From: Konateibacter massiliensis
Lineage (GTDB): Bacteria; Bacillota; Clostridia; Lachnospirales; Lachnospiraceae
Assembly (NCBI RefSeq): GCF_900184995.1
Contig: NZ_LT860098.1
Span: 253,001 to 317,000, forward strand
Length of the DNA stretch: 64,000 bases
Direction of reading: 5' to 3'
In this document: in pieces, positions 1-8,873 of the stretch
Numbering within the stretch: position 1 is the first letter of the stretch
Layout of the letters: each line of letters begins with the position of its first letter
Notes under the pieces: generated by a model
What the model was told of the DNA's origin: nothing
The model's input: the letters and a program-made list of their open reading frames with translations, nothing else
Database searches by the model: none
Translations under genes and position numbers: made by a program

Positions 1-1380
1 CTTTAAATCTGCCAGATAAGGTGAGGTTAAAATCACGCTGCACCCTTGTGCCGCCAGCTTTTCTATGGCACCAAACAAAATATTCTGCATCAGAATATCC
101 GCATTGGAGCAAGGCTCAATGCATACAAGAAGCTTTGGCTGAAACAGCACCCAACGGGTCAGTAAAATACTGTTTCGGATATAGGCATCAAATGCTTTCG
201 CTTTTTCATTTTTTGCTTCCTTCGGAATCCCCAGCTCCTCCATATATTCCTTGCATAAAAAGTTCAGCACGGAATAGTCGTTTAAAAAATTATATTTGCT
301 CGTCTTCTTCATAACCGGCAAAAACAGGTTATCCATGAAGCTCATCGTATCCACCAAATTCGTATTCGTCATATTTCTTGGAATATAACCGATATTTCGA
401 CTGACCGCATCATCAATGTTTTTAGGCGTGTAGGGCTTTTGATTATACCGTATACTGCCTCGTTGTATCTTACATTCCCCGACCAAAGACAGCGCAATCT
501 CCTTATTTCCCAGATTCTCTGCATCATACAGACCGACAACTTCCCCCTTATAAATCTTCATGCTTGCTTCCTTAATCTTCTCCCCACAGCATAAATTCTC
601 TACCTCAAGGCTGTATTCCTCCCCTACATAGGAGGTCCGAGGCATCTCCTTGGGAATCTCATTTCCCAATAGAAGCTGTGTCGCAAGCGCAGTGCTGTAA
701 TCCTCCTGGTAAAAGGTTCTCACATTACTTCCTCTTCGCATAATGACAATTTTATCCGAGATATTTAAGTTGAAATTTTCATGGTGGGTGGCATGTAAGA
801 TAGCAATTTGATTTTTCTTTAGCTTCAAAAGCAAATTTCTCATTTGAATAATCTCATAATTTCCATAAAACTGAAAAATATCATCAAGAATAATCAGCTT
901 TGCTTCGTTCTCCACCGCTCGAAGAAGTGCCACAACATGCTGCTGAAAGGGTGTTAAGGAACTAATCTGCATGTTCGGCTTAATATCGGGAGCATATTCA
1001 CTTAATAAAAGCTTTGCACGGTAGGAAAGATTTTTATGGTTGATAAAAAAGCTGCCTTTCTTCTTTCTCGACAAGACAAAAATATTCTCCGCCACCGTCA
1101 TCTTTTCAACTAACGTGCTCTTGTTTCCGATGCAGATAAGGCGCTGGTCGGGAATAAAGTTTTTCCCAGCCTCAAATATCTTTTTATCCCATATGACTCT
1201 TCCCGAATAAAGTGGCACACTTCCGTTAAAATAGTTTAAGAGGAGTGATTTGCCCGCACCTGATAAGCCCATCAAATTTACGATTTCTCCTTCATTGATG
1301 CACAGATGAAAGTTATTCAGCAGAAAGGGCTTTTCGTTCCCCACGCATACCTTTTCCATTCTTAAAATCTCTTTTTTCAT
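1..1380 (-). CDS. RbsA-like sugar ABC ATPase with degenerate motifs, partial (C-terminus beyond left edge)
   Basis: The reading frame is open for 460 codons from an ATG at 1380 to the window edge, so the C-terminal end is missing. The layout is that of the double-ABC ATPases of monosaccharide importers (RbsA/MglA family). The first domain has a normal Walker A (GLSGAGKS), but its signature region reads SLTPFQQ instead of LSxGQ, and its Walker B is LIILDD with Asp where the catalytic Glu is expected. The second domain has no GK[ST] loop (GLYDAENLGNKE), keeps the family segment around IGYIPRN, lacks the LSGGNQQ signature, and has VCIEP at Walker B. It lies 13 bp downstream of the histidine kinase gene, in the same operon. 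I infer that it is a regulatory or scaffold relative of an importer ATPase rather than a working transporter motor. No permease or binding-protein gene is visible in the window. Confidence 0.75.
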   Translation of the reverse strand, partial: MKKEILRMEKVCVGNEKPFLLNNFHLCINEGEIVNLMGLSGAGKSLLLNYFNGSVPLYSGRVIWDKKIFEAGKNFIPDQRLICIGNKSTLVEKMTVAENIFVLSRKKKGSFFINHKNLSYRAKLLLSEYAPDIKPNMQISSLTPFQQHVVALLRAVENEAKLIILDDIFQFYGNYEIIQMRNLLLKLKKNQIAILHATHHENFNLNISDKIVIMRRGSNVRTFYQEDYSTALATQLLLGNEIPKEMPRTSYVGEEYSLEVENLCCGEKIKEASMKIYKGEVVGLYDAENLGNKEIALSLVGECKIQRGSIRYNQKPYTPKNIDDAVSRNIGYIPRNMTNTNLVDTMSFMDNLFLPVMKKTSKYNFLNDYSVLNFLCKEYMEELGIPKEAKNEKAKAFDAYIRNSILLTRWVLFQPKLLVCIEPCSNADILMQNILFGAIEKLAAQGCSVILTSPYLADLK

Positions 1381-1393
1381 ATGTTTACCGCAC

Positions 1394-2437
1394 CTAACTA
1401 ACTTCTCTTATTATTTTAGGGATTGTGATTTCCACCTCGGTTCCCACAAGCCATGTACTGGATATCTGAAGTCCATATTCCTTTCCGAATAACAGCTTTA
1501 AGCGGTTATTGACGTTTCCTACGGCTATCCCGTTGCTTCCCTTTTTCTTGTCATAGCTCATAACAATCGGAGACTGCTCAAGCTTTTGTTGTATGGCTTC
1601 CAAGCTCTCCTCATTCATACCAATTCCATCGTCGGCAACGGTTATAATAAGCCGCTCCTGCGTCGTGACAATATGGATATCAATCGCGCCTTCGCCAATC
1701 TTTCCCTCTATGCCATGAAAAATTGCATTTTCCACAATCGGCTGCAGCGTCATCTTCGGCACAATGCAGTTTTTATATTCTTCCGTGTCATCGTGCACAT
1801 GAATGTGAAAGGTAAACTTGTCCGCAAAGCGGTACTGCTGAATTTTAATATAGTTATAAACATTATCAATCTCTTCCGACAGGCTGACCTGATCATCATC
1901 CTTTCCAATGTTATAACGAAAATATTTTGCGAGAGCTTCCGTCATATCTGCAATCTTGTAATTGTCATCAATGAGCGCCTGCCCCCTCACCACCTCCAGC
2001 GTATTGTAGAGAAAGTGAGGGTTAATCTGGCTTTGAAGCTGCGCGTATTCTGATTCCTGCCGAAGAACAATCTCCGCATGCTCCCGCTCTATGCTCTTTT
2101 TGTATTTGTCCAGAATATAGGTGAGACTGTCTGTCAAAGAATCCTTCTCCCATTCCTCCTCAAGCTTGTAGTCTGCCGCTTCCTGACTCAAGGTTTCCAT
2201 CGTATCCTCCAATATGCCGATTGGACGTATTACATAGGTTTGAAATACCCACAAAAGCCCACCGAGTGCAATCCAGCCCAGTATAAGAAGCAGCACATAC
2301 TGCTCCTTTGTAAGTCCGCCGTTTGCATAAATAAGAGAGATTGCGATACCAATGGCGCCAACTGCAATAAAGCCGCCAAACACCCGCCTTGCCCCTTTAA
2401 ATACCCTGTTTTGAAATCCACTGCTCTTTTTCTTCAT
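1394..2437 (-). CDS. YesM-like sensor histidine kinase
   Basis: This 347-residue membrane kinase of the LytS/YesM class phosphorylates the response regulator encoded just upstream. Two membrane segments (about 20-38 and 47-69) are separated by only some eight residues, so there is almost no extracellular sensor domain. A charged helical linker follows (70-130). The His_kinase motif INPHFLYN carries the phospho-accepting His at about 141. The ATPase domain shows the N-box (PIVENAIFHG, about 234-242), DDGIGM (269-274) and GNVNNRL. The gene starts 12 bp after the regulator gene and is followed by the ABC-like gene, so the three form one operon. With no periplasmic-type domain of its own, the kinase probably takes its signal from a partner protein; the degenerate ABC protein is the obvious candidate (inference). 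Confidence 0.9.
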   Translation of the reverse strand: MKKKSSGFQNRVFKGARRVFGGFIAVGAIGIAISLIYANGGLTKEQYVLLLILGWIALGGLLWVFQTYVIRPIGILEDTMETLSQEAADYKLEEEWEKDSLTDSLTYILDKYKKSIEREHAEIVLRQESEYAQLQSQINPHFLYNTLEVVRGQALIDDNYKIADMTEALAKYFRYNIGKDDDQVSLSEEIDNVYNYIKIQQYRFADKFTFHIHVHDDTEEYKNCIVPKMTLQPIVENAIFHGIEGKIGEGAIDIHIVTTQERLIITVADDGIGMNEESLEAIQQKLEQSPIVMSYDKKKGSNGIAVGNVNNRLKLLFGKEYGLQISSTWLVGTEVEITIPKIIREVS

Positions 2438-2449
2438 ATGCCCCTCTTT

Positions 2450-4054
2450 TTATGTGTACAGCTTCCGGTAAACGGAAGGTTTCAAACCGACTACCTTTAA
2501 AAACAGCTTGCTGAAATATCTGGAATCCGCATATCCCACCTCTCCCGCAATGACAGCAATACTGTCCTCAGAAGATTTCAAAAGTTCCTTTGCCTTTTCC
2601 ATCCTGCACGAGATGAGATAGTCGGTAAAGCTGATACCAAGCTCCTTCTTAAAAATGGTACTTAGGTATGCAGGACTTAAGTTCGTCGCCGCTGCCACGT
2701 CCTCAAGCATAAGCGGCTCCTTATAGTTATCCTGAATATATTGCTTTGCTACCCTGACCGGAAGCTGGCTTTTGTTTTTCTTCTCCTGAATCAACTGCTC
2801 AATACACTCGAATACTATCTTCTGGCACTCCCTGTTCAGAAGTTCTTCCTTCCAGCACATATCCATCGCAATCTCAAAGCCCTCCTGCAGTTTTGCAATA
2901 AGCCTCTCGTCTGCGTTTGTCTTTATCAATGCCTCCACAATCTGATTTTCCAGCGTCTCGCAAAAATCAAATACGGATACCGGAGAATAAAATGGTGTTT
3001 GTTGAAACACACTTACCTTCTCCTCAATAAACAAATGAAGTGCCGGTGCATCCAAAACCTCCACGAGATTAATAAGTTTTATTTTTTCACCCTCATTTAA
3101 GAGCTGCTTTACATCCACCTTATTGTAGGTGAGCTGTTCCTTATAAATAATGCGGTTCACACCCTTTTTCAGACGGCACTTCACTGCCTCCGTGGCGCCG
3201 TTTACGGTCACCTTGACCGCTCCGATGCCGGACACAATCTCTCCTACTCCGAGCGTGATGGAAAACTGGTGAAATTTATTCATTTCATACATCAACTGCT
3301 CCAGAAAACGGTTGTACATATCCTCCACTTGCTTCTTCTGGGAGAGGTCGAAATTGATAACGGAAATGACACCGCTCTTCATCGTGCTGTTAATGTATTC
3401 ATATCCGCTTGCCTTTAAAATAGTATCCAACACATCTTCTACGATGGCAAGTAACCCATTTACCTCATTAATTCCCTGAACAGGAAAATCCACCTTTGCG
3501 AATATTGCCTGAAATCCTTCACTGTTAAACTTATACTCGTATTCGCTTTTTAGCTCCTCCTCTTTTTTTGCCTGTCCGTCATACTGCATCACACTTGTGA
3601 GAAAATGTTTGTTCATCCTTCTCCTGTTTGTGTACACTTCCTCCTTAAGCTGCTGTTCTGCCGTATCCTTCTGCCTGCTCTCCTCAATTCTCTCAATAAT
3701 TTTTCCTAATGATTTCTCCAGTTCCTCTTTGTCAATCGGCTTTAGCAAATAATGCTCCACTCCCATGCTAAGTGCCCGATGTGCATATTCAAAGTATTTA
3801 TATCCGCTGATAATAATAAATTCCGGTCTCTTTTGAAGCTCCAGCGACTTTTGAACCAAAGCAAGTCCGTCATATCCGGGCATTCTGATATCGCTTATTA
3901 TAATATCCGGCTGTTCACTCTCCAGATACTCAAAGGCATCCACCCCATTGTGAACCATGCCAATGACCTCAAGCCCTAAAGCTTCCCAATCAACCAACTT
4001 CTTTATCAGCATGCATACATTCACTTCGTCGTCAGCTATCAGTACCTTATACAC
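2450..4054 (-). CDS. YesN-like response regulator with AraC DNA-binding domain
   Basis: This 534-residue protein has an N-terminal receiver domain with acidic pocket D8-D9, phospho-acceptor D55 (IIISDIRMPG) and the conserved Lys in YLLKPID. A long middle linker domain follows (about 130-420), and a C-terminal AraC-type pair of helix-turn-helix motifs covers roughly 430-534 (AAATNLSPAYLSTIFKKELG, then AGEVGYADSRYFSKLF). It is the first gene of the operon with the kinase and ABC-like genes. The start is a GTG at 4054-4052, preceded by AGGAGG about 10 bases upstream. A TATAAT on the minus strand at 4083-4078 would make a short leader, but I see no convincing -35. Targets are unknown; relatives of this class usually control sugar uptake or glycan use. 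Confidence 0.9.
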   Translation of the reverse strand: MYKVLIADDEVNVCMLIKKLVDWEALGLEVIGMVHNGVDAFEYLESEQPDIIISDIRMPGYDGLALVQKSLELQKRPEFIIISGYKYFEYAHRALSMGVEHYLLKPIDKEELEKSLGKIIERIEESRQKDTAEQQLKEEVYTNRRRMNKHFLTSVMQYDGQAKKEEELKSEYEYKFNSEGFQAIFAKVDFPVQGINEVNGLLAIVEDVLDTILKASGYEYINSTMKSGVISVINFDLSQKKQVEDMYNRFLEQLMYEMNKFHQFSITLGVGEIVSGIGAVKVTVNGATEAVKCRLKKGVNRIIYKEQLTYNKVDVKQLLNEGEKIKLINLVEVLDAPALHLFIEEKVSVFQQTPFYSPVSVFDFCETLENQIVEALIKTNADERLIAKLQEGFEIAMDMCWKEELLNRECQKIVFECIEQLIQEKKNKSQLPVRVAKQYIQDNYKEPLMLEDVAAATNLSPAYLSTIFKKELGISFTDYLISCRMEKAKELLKSSEDSIAVIAGEVGYADSRYFSKLFLKVVGLKPSVYRKLYT

Positions 4055-4147
4055 GTTTCACTCCTCCTGTTCCTATCATTATATAGTATCTCATTAAACG
4101 AGTGCTTATCATTTTTCTTTACATGTCAAAAACCTCTTCTATGCAAA

Positions 4148-4177
4148 GAAAGGAGAAGCCCCATAACTTCCCCTTTC
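4148..4177 (-). terminator. possible weak terminator after the isomerase gene
   Basis: The arms GAAAGGAGAAG and CTTCCCCTTTC pair with one mismatch around an 8-base loop, about 55 bp after the isomerase stop. On the minus strand only a short T-rich stretch follows, so termination is uncertain. A second palindrome (core GCGAATATTCGC) lies just before it at about 4180-4213. Confidence 0.35.
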
Positions 4178-4230
4178 TGCCAGTGGAGCGAATATTCGCA
4201 ATCCGCTTCACTGCTTGCTTTATATAATAA

Positions 4231-5145
4231 TTATATCACATATTGCTCTAAATATTTTCGGCTCAGAATCAGAGATTTTTGAATTCTTTCCTCTTCTCCT
4301 TCAAATGCCTTGTCCTCCACCTCAATACAAGTATATCCATTATACCCTATATCCGTCAATGCCGATACATATTTTCCCCAATTTACATCTCCAAGTCCTG
4401 GCAATTTGGGAGACATATATTGCAGCGGAGTTGCCATAACACCTACATCTGCAAGCTTATCCGCATATACTTTGATATCCTTGTAATGTACATGAAAAAT
4501 CTTATTTCTAAATTCATAAATTGGTTTAATGTAGTCAATCTGCTGCCACACAAAGTGAGACGGATCGTAATTGATGCCGAAATAGTCGCTGTCAATTATC
4601 TCAAATACTCGTCTCCAGTTTGCAGGAGTCGTCATAATATTTTGACCGCCCGGCCACTCATCCTCTGTAAACAGCATCGGACAATTCTCAATGGCGATTT
4701 TTACCTTCTTTTCCTCTGCATGTTTCACGATAGAAGGCCAAACCTCCTTCACAAGCTCCATATTCTCGGATACGGTTTTCTTTGGGTCACGTCCCACAAA
4801 GGTTGTTACCATGTTAACACCTAACTTTGCTGACGCGTCAATGAGATTATGCAAATGCTCTACATAGACTGCTCGCTTCTCCAAATCAGGGTCCATTGTG
4901 TTTGGGTAATATGCCAGGGAGGAAATTTCAACCTTCTTTTTGGCACAGTAATTCTTGATATAAGCAGCTTTTTCATCATCTAGCTGTGCCACATCAATAT
5001 GGCTTACTCCCGCATATCTTCTCTCTGCCTTTCCCTTTGGCCAGCAAGCCACTTCCACACACTCAAAGCCGTGTTGGGAGGCAAAATCAATCATTTCCTC
5101 AAAGGTGTAGCTATCCAAAATTGCACTGACAAATCCTAGCTTCAT
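4231..5145 (-). CDS. sugar phosphate isomerase/epimerase (AP-endonuclease-like TIM barrel)
   Basis: This 304-residue single-domain protein is of the xylose-isomerase-like TIM-barrel family (IolE/hydroxypyruvate isomerase/sugar epimerase group). It starts MKLGFVSAILDSYTFEEMID, and metal-binding positions typical of the family are seen: Glu in KIAIENCPML, Asp and His in INYDPSHFVWQ, His in HVHYKD, and Glu near the end in CIEVEDKAFEG. It lies 9 bp after the Gfo/Idh/MocA dehydrogenase gene and is translated from the same message. That pairing is typical of inositol, keto-sugar or glycoside oxidation routes, in which the dehydrogenase oxidises a sugar carbon and the barrel enzyme isomerises or epimerises the product. 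The exact substrate cannot be read from the sequence. Confidence 0.88.
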   Translation of the reverse strand: MKLGFVSAILDSYTFEEMIDFASQHGFECVEVACWPKGKAERRYAGVSHIDVAQLDDEKAAYIKNYCAKKKVEISSLAYYPNTMDPDLEKRAVYVEHLHNLIDASAKLGVNMVTTFVGRDPKKTVSENMELVKEVWPSIVKHAEEKKVKIAIENCPMLFTEDEWPGGQNIMTTPANWRRVFEIIDSDYFGINYDPSHFVWQQIDYIKPIYEFRNKIFHVHYKDIKVYADKLADVGVMATPLQYMSPKLPGLGDVNWGKYVSALTDIGYNGYTCIEVEDKAFEGEEERIQKSLILSRKYLEQYVI

Positions 5146-5154
5146 ATTGACCTC

Positions 5155-6258
5155 CTAAAATTTAATTTCTTTTCCGCTCTGCGCTGACTGGTAAATTGCA
5201 TCCAAAATCTTCGTTACAACAAATGCCTGCTCTGGTTTTACAACCGGATCTGTATCATTGATAATCGCATCAATCCACTGGGTACACTCTACATCCTCTT
5301 CCTTGTCAGACTTTCCTTCAAAAAAGGCAATTGTTCCGCCCGGTGAAAGGGTTTCCTCTGTCAGCTTGCCGTGCGTTGTCTTGTTAAAAATCAACTCGTG
5401 TCCTTCCTGACTCATGCCGCCGATCACTTCTGCACCTGCTTTTGTTCCGCAGAGGGTTGTACAAGCTTCTCTTGATTCCTTCATATTGATTGCCCATGAA
5501 GATTCCAAGAAAATAGTTGCTCCGTTTGCCATTTTAACAAAACCAAATGCTGAATCTTCCACTTCATATGTCTTAGGGTCCCATGCGCCGAACATATTTC
5601 CCTTTGTCGCTTCCTCTAGGTGTCCAAGCTTTTCAAATACAGAACCCATCACGGATACCGGCTCGTAATTATCCATCATCCACAATGTGATATCAAGTGC
5701 ATGTGTTCCGATATCAATCAACGGTCCGCCGCCCTGCTTTGACTTATCCGGGAATACACCCCATGTCGGCACCGCTCTTCTTCTGATAGCGTGAGCCTTT
5801 GCAAAATAAATCTCTCCTAAATCACCAGCCTCACAAGCCTCATGCAGCGTTAAAATTTCGGGACGGAATCTGTTCTGGTAACCGATTGTAAACTTCTTTC
5901 CCGACTTCTTCCAAGCGTCCATCATTGCCTGTGCCGCCTCAGTGTTATGCGCCATCGGCTTTTCACACATAACATGCTTTCCTGCCTCAAATGCTGCAAT
6001 TGTAATCGGACTGTGCGCAACGTTTGGTGTCAATACATGTACCAAATCAATTGACTCATCCTTCAATAATTCCTTGTAATCCTCATAAACCTTTGCATTT
6101 TCTGCACCATACTGCTCTGCTGCCTTTTTTGCTCTCTCTAAATCAATATCACAAAATGCTACCATCTCTACTCTGTCACTCTGTCTGGATAATGCCGGTA
6201 AATGCTTCTGATTTGCAATACCTCCACAGCCGATAATTCCCACTTTAATTTTACTCAT
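5155..6258 (-). CDS. Gfo/Idh/MocA family NAD(P)-dependent oxidoreductase
   Basis: This 367-residue sugar or polyol dehydrogenase has an N-terminal Rossmann fold with GIIGCGGIANQKHLPAL (about 7-23), the acidic residue after strand 2 (CDID, about 36-39), and the family signature EKPMAHN beginning near residue 99. The C-terminal half holds the GGGPLIDIGTHALD segment, whose Asp and His are the usual catalytic pair, followed by a substrate-binding sheet. The start is supported by AGGAGG ahead of the ATG. A TATAAT lies at 6302-6297 on the minus strand; the nearest TTGACA is 21 bp upstream, a poor spacing, so promoter identity is uncertain. It is first gene of a two-gene unit with the isomerase/epimerase. 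The substrate is not determined. Confidence 0.9.
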   Translation of the reverse strand: MSKIKVGIIGCGGIANQKHLPALSRQSDRVEMVAFCDIDLERAKKAAEQYGAENAKVYEDYKELLKDESIDLVHVLTPNVAHSPITIAAFEAGKHVMCEKPMAHNTEAAQAMMDAWKKSGKKFTIGYQNRFRPEILTLHEACEAGDLGEIYFAKAHAIRRRAVPTWGVFPDKSKQGGGPLIDIGTHALDITLWMMDNYEPVSVMGSVFEKLGHLEEATKGNMFGAWDPKTYEVEDSAFGFVKMANGATIFLESSWAINMKESREACTTLCGTKAGAEVIGGMSQEGHELIFNKTTHGKLTEETLSPGGTIAFFEGKSDKEEDVECTQWIDAIINDTDPVVKPEQAFVVTKILDAIYQSAQSGKEIKF

Positions 6259-6393
6259 CTAACCAACCTCCTGTTATTTCTTGTTTTGATAAGTCAATTA
6301 TAGGGCCTTTTTTCTTATCCATCTGTCAATTATTTGTTCCAAAGTCGTTTTTCTTTTTATCCTCTTCCCATTGTTTTTTTCTAAAAAGAAAAG

Positions 6394-6428
6394 CAAGGGC
6401 AAAAATCACATATATATTTTTGCCCTTG
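6394..6428 (-). terminator. Rho-independent terminator of the AraC-GH39 gene
   Basis: A perfect 13-bp stem (CAAGGGCAAAAAT / ATTTTTGCCCTTG) with a 9-base loop lies 3 bp after the stop codon. It is followed on the minus strand by a T-rich run (CTTTTCTTTTT). Confidence 0.85.
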
Positions 6429-6431
6429 TCG

Positions 6432-8846
6432 TTAATCATATAAATATTGTATTTTAATATACTGTATTTCCTGAGGTGCCAGCTTTGTCTCCAGGTTTAG
6501 GCGCCCGTCCTTCACCTTACACAGTTTCATAAAAATGCGTGGGGTGCAAATCCGATTCAAATACTCAATTTCGTTTTTCGTCAAATGCTCGCTGTACTCC
6601 ATCTTCGCCCATTCATCCTGAACGCTGCCGTTTGACTGGTTGACACAGTAAATCGTCACCTGATAGTTTCCGTTTGCAATTCCTGCAATCTGATAATTCA
6701 GTTTCCGCTCCTTATTGTCCTCAAACACCTGATACTGCTTTGCAATGCTGATTTCATCCTCATTTTTCAGATAATACCGATAATTTAAATGTCGGTAATT
6801 ATGGCAGGCAACCGCATAATTATTATGCCCCTTATCTGTAATAATCGTGTTTTCATCCACGCCAAGCACTCTTTTTCCCATATGATTCAAGAAATCAAAT
6901 GCGTAGAAGGCAGGCTTTTTTATCCCATCCTTGCTGAGCAGACCACAGGCACCGTTTAACAGGATATGGCTGTCATAATACTCCGCAAAAATATCAGAGC
7001 CAATCCAATAGCCTAATATATGGACATTGTCGATGTTGTCTATGATGCTCTTCATCGCATATGCTCCTTTAAAGCAACTGTCGTTTAAGGAATTTCGGTT
7101 GGAAATGGTCGAGTTCCACTCAGACACATGAATTTCCACGTCACAAAGCTTCGTTCTTTCAATCAGTTCCCTTGCCATCGCAAGCTGATTTTTTACAAAA
7201 TCGCGGTCCGTTGAAATTTTGGCATAAACACGTCCATCTTCTGTTCCGGTTAAGTAAGGGTAGCAGTAAAGTGAGATAAAGTCAGGTTTACATAACTTTC
7301 CTTCCCAGAATTCCAACAAATCGGATAAATTCTTTTTTCCAAACTGAATTCCGATTCCGGGTCCTCCAACCTTTATGTTAGGTGAAATTTTCTTAAATGC
7401 CCGATAGGTATATTCAAAAATCTCAAAGAAACGTGCCTGCTCGCTGTCAATCGCCCATCTCTCGTCGTTCCACTGCTCAAAATACCACTGCTCAATCTCC
7501 TCAATCCCATACCGATTGGCAATGTGGACGGCAAAGCTGTTTAAAAAACGCTCCAAGCTCTCATCATCATCAAACTTCGTCTCCGGCTGCTTGTTCACCA
7601 TCGGATTTTCAATATTCCGGTATAATTTCTGCGGCTTATATCCAAGCTCAATATAAGGAAACAGCTCATTGTCAACCAAGAAATCCAATATTTTGTCAAG
7701 CTTGTCATAGTTGTAGCTTCCCTGCCTGCTGCCCTCATTTAGATAAAGCTCCTCACTGTATATATTCCAAAAACGAATATAGCGAAATCCTAGTTTTTCC
7801 TTTAAAATAAGCACATGATTTTGAATATCAGAGCGGAGCAAATCGCTTGCCTCTCCGATATTAATCATCTTATTCCACGGCTTGTTAAGCTCGCGCCCTT
7901 CCCGCGCATCCACAATAAGCTCAGACTCAACATAATCGGTAAGCTTAGGTGCACTGGCATAATTATTTTCCATAAAGGAATTCAGCTTCCTTACAACCCT
8001 CTCGTCCTTTTCCTTAGCTGTTTCCTGCTTTTCCTTTATTTTCTGCGGCTTCATTTTCTGTCGGTACTCGGACGGCGCCATCTCATGCACCTTTTTGAAG
8101 GCGGCATTGAAAGAGGCGGTATTAGCAAAACCATTCTCCATCGCGATGTACATAATGGTTTTGTCCGTGTAGAGCAAATCATCCATCGCATGAAACAGGC
8201 GAATGCTGTTTACATAATCAATGAAGTTCTGTCCGAATTTCTTTTTAATATATTTGGAGAGATACGGCACAGACAAATATATTTTCTCAGAAAGATCGTT
8301 TAAACTAATCTGCTGACTATAATTCGTGTGTATATAGTTATAAATCTCTGCGACGCGCTCCTCCTCGATATCTCTATCCTGCTCAAACCTACGGTCATCA
8401 TGCTTAACTAAAAAATTGCTCACAATGATGTGCAAAAGCTGATAGTAGAGGCTCGACAGATAAATCTTTCCTTGGTCGCTCTCCTCAAAATACTGGTCAA
8501 AAATCTGGCGCATCATATCACGCAGGCTGTCATATGCCCTGTTTTTATCAATTATAGAATTGCACCAGAAAAAAATTTGGGAGGAATTAAGCAGTATACT
8601 AAGTCTTTGATAGCTGATATGAAAGCAGCCAAGCAGCACATCCCCGTTTGCCTGATAGGAATGTCTTTTGTTCGAATTGATAATAATAAGGTCATCCGCC
8701 TTCATCTCAAATACTTCTTTTTCCACCTGCAAGGCAATTTCGCCCTCCAAGACATAGAGCAGCTCAATATCATAGTGAAAATGACTTGCCTGCTGCTTCT
8801 CAATCTGAAAATCGTATTCCATCAATGCATTGCTATCCTTCTCCAT
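6432..8846 (-). CDS. AraC-family regulator fused to a GH39 (beta-xylosidase-like) domain
   Basis: This 804-residue fusion has a cupin-like sugar-sensing domain at about 10-100, an AraC double helix-turn-helix at about 165-265 (LSVPYLSKYIKKKFG; AMENGFANTASFNAAFKKVH), a charged linker (265-290), and a glycoside hydrolase family 39 barrel with a C-terminal beta domain from about 300. In GH39 the acid/base is the Glu of a WNEP motif. Here the place reads YFEQWNDERW, with Asp461 in the position of that Glu. The nucleophile motif is intact (VSEWNS, Glu576). There is no signal peptide, so the protein is cytoplasmic. The ATG is preceded by GGAGGG. I infer a xyloside- or glycoside-responsive regulator whose hydrolase domain may bind, weakly cleave or merely sense sugar. 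Its own terminator lies just after the stop; the ROK kinase gene is 27 bp upstream and likely cotranscribed. Confidence 0.88.
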   Translation of the reverse strand: MEKDSNALMEYDFQIEKQQASHFHYDIELLYVLEGEIALQVEKEVFEMKADDLIIINSNKRHSYQANGDVLLGCFHISYQRLSILLNSSQIFFWCNSIIDKNRAYDSLRDMMRQIFDQYFEESDQGKIYLSSLYYQLLHIIVSNFLVKHDDRRFEQDRDIEEERVAEIYNYIHTNYSQQISLNDLSEKIYLSVPYLSKYIKKKFGQNFIDYVNSIRLFHAMDDLLYTDKTIMYIAMENGFANTASFNAAFKKVHEMAPSEYRQKMKPQKIKEKQETAKEKDERVVRKLNSFMENNYASAPKLTDYVESELIVDAREGRELNKPWNKMINIGEASDLLRSDIQNHVLILKEKLGFRYIRFWNIYSEELYLNEGSRQGSYNYDKLDKILDFLVDNELFPYIELGYKPQKLYRNIENPMVNKQPETKFDDDESLERFLNSFAVHIANRYGIEEIEQWYFEQWNDERWAIDSEQARFFEIFEYTYRAFKKISPNIKVGGPGIGIQFGKKNLSDLLEFWEGKLCKPDFISLYCYPYLTGTEDGRVYAKISTDRDFVKNQLAMARELIERTKLCDVEIHVSEWNSTISNRNSLNDSCFKGAYAMKSIIDNIDNVHILGYWIGSDIFAEYYDSHILLNGACGLLSKDGIKKPAFYAFDFLNHMGKRVLGVDENTIITDKGHNNYAVACHNYRHLNYRYYLKNEDEISIAKQYQVFEDNKERKLNYQIAGIANGNYQVTIYCVNQSNGSVQDEWAKMEYSEHLTKNEIEYLNRICTPRIFMKLCKVKDGRLNLETKLAPQEIQYIKIQYLYD

Positions 8847-8873
8847 CTGCTCCCTCCATAAATATGTTTCTAT

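Noticed and set aside
4180-4213. Palindrome GCGAATATTCGC as a possible operator
   Set aside because: It lies after the isomerase stop and is far from any obvious promoter; more likely part of a 3'-end structure.
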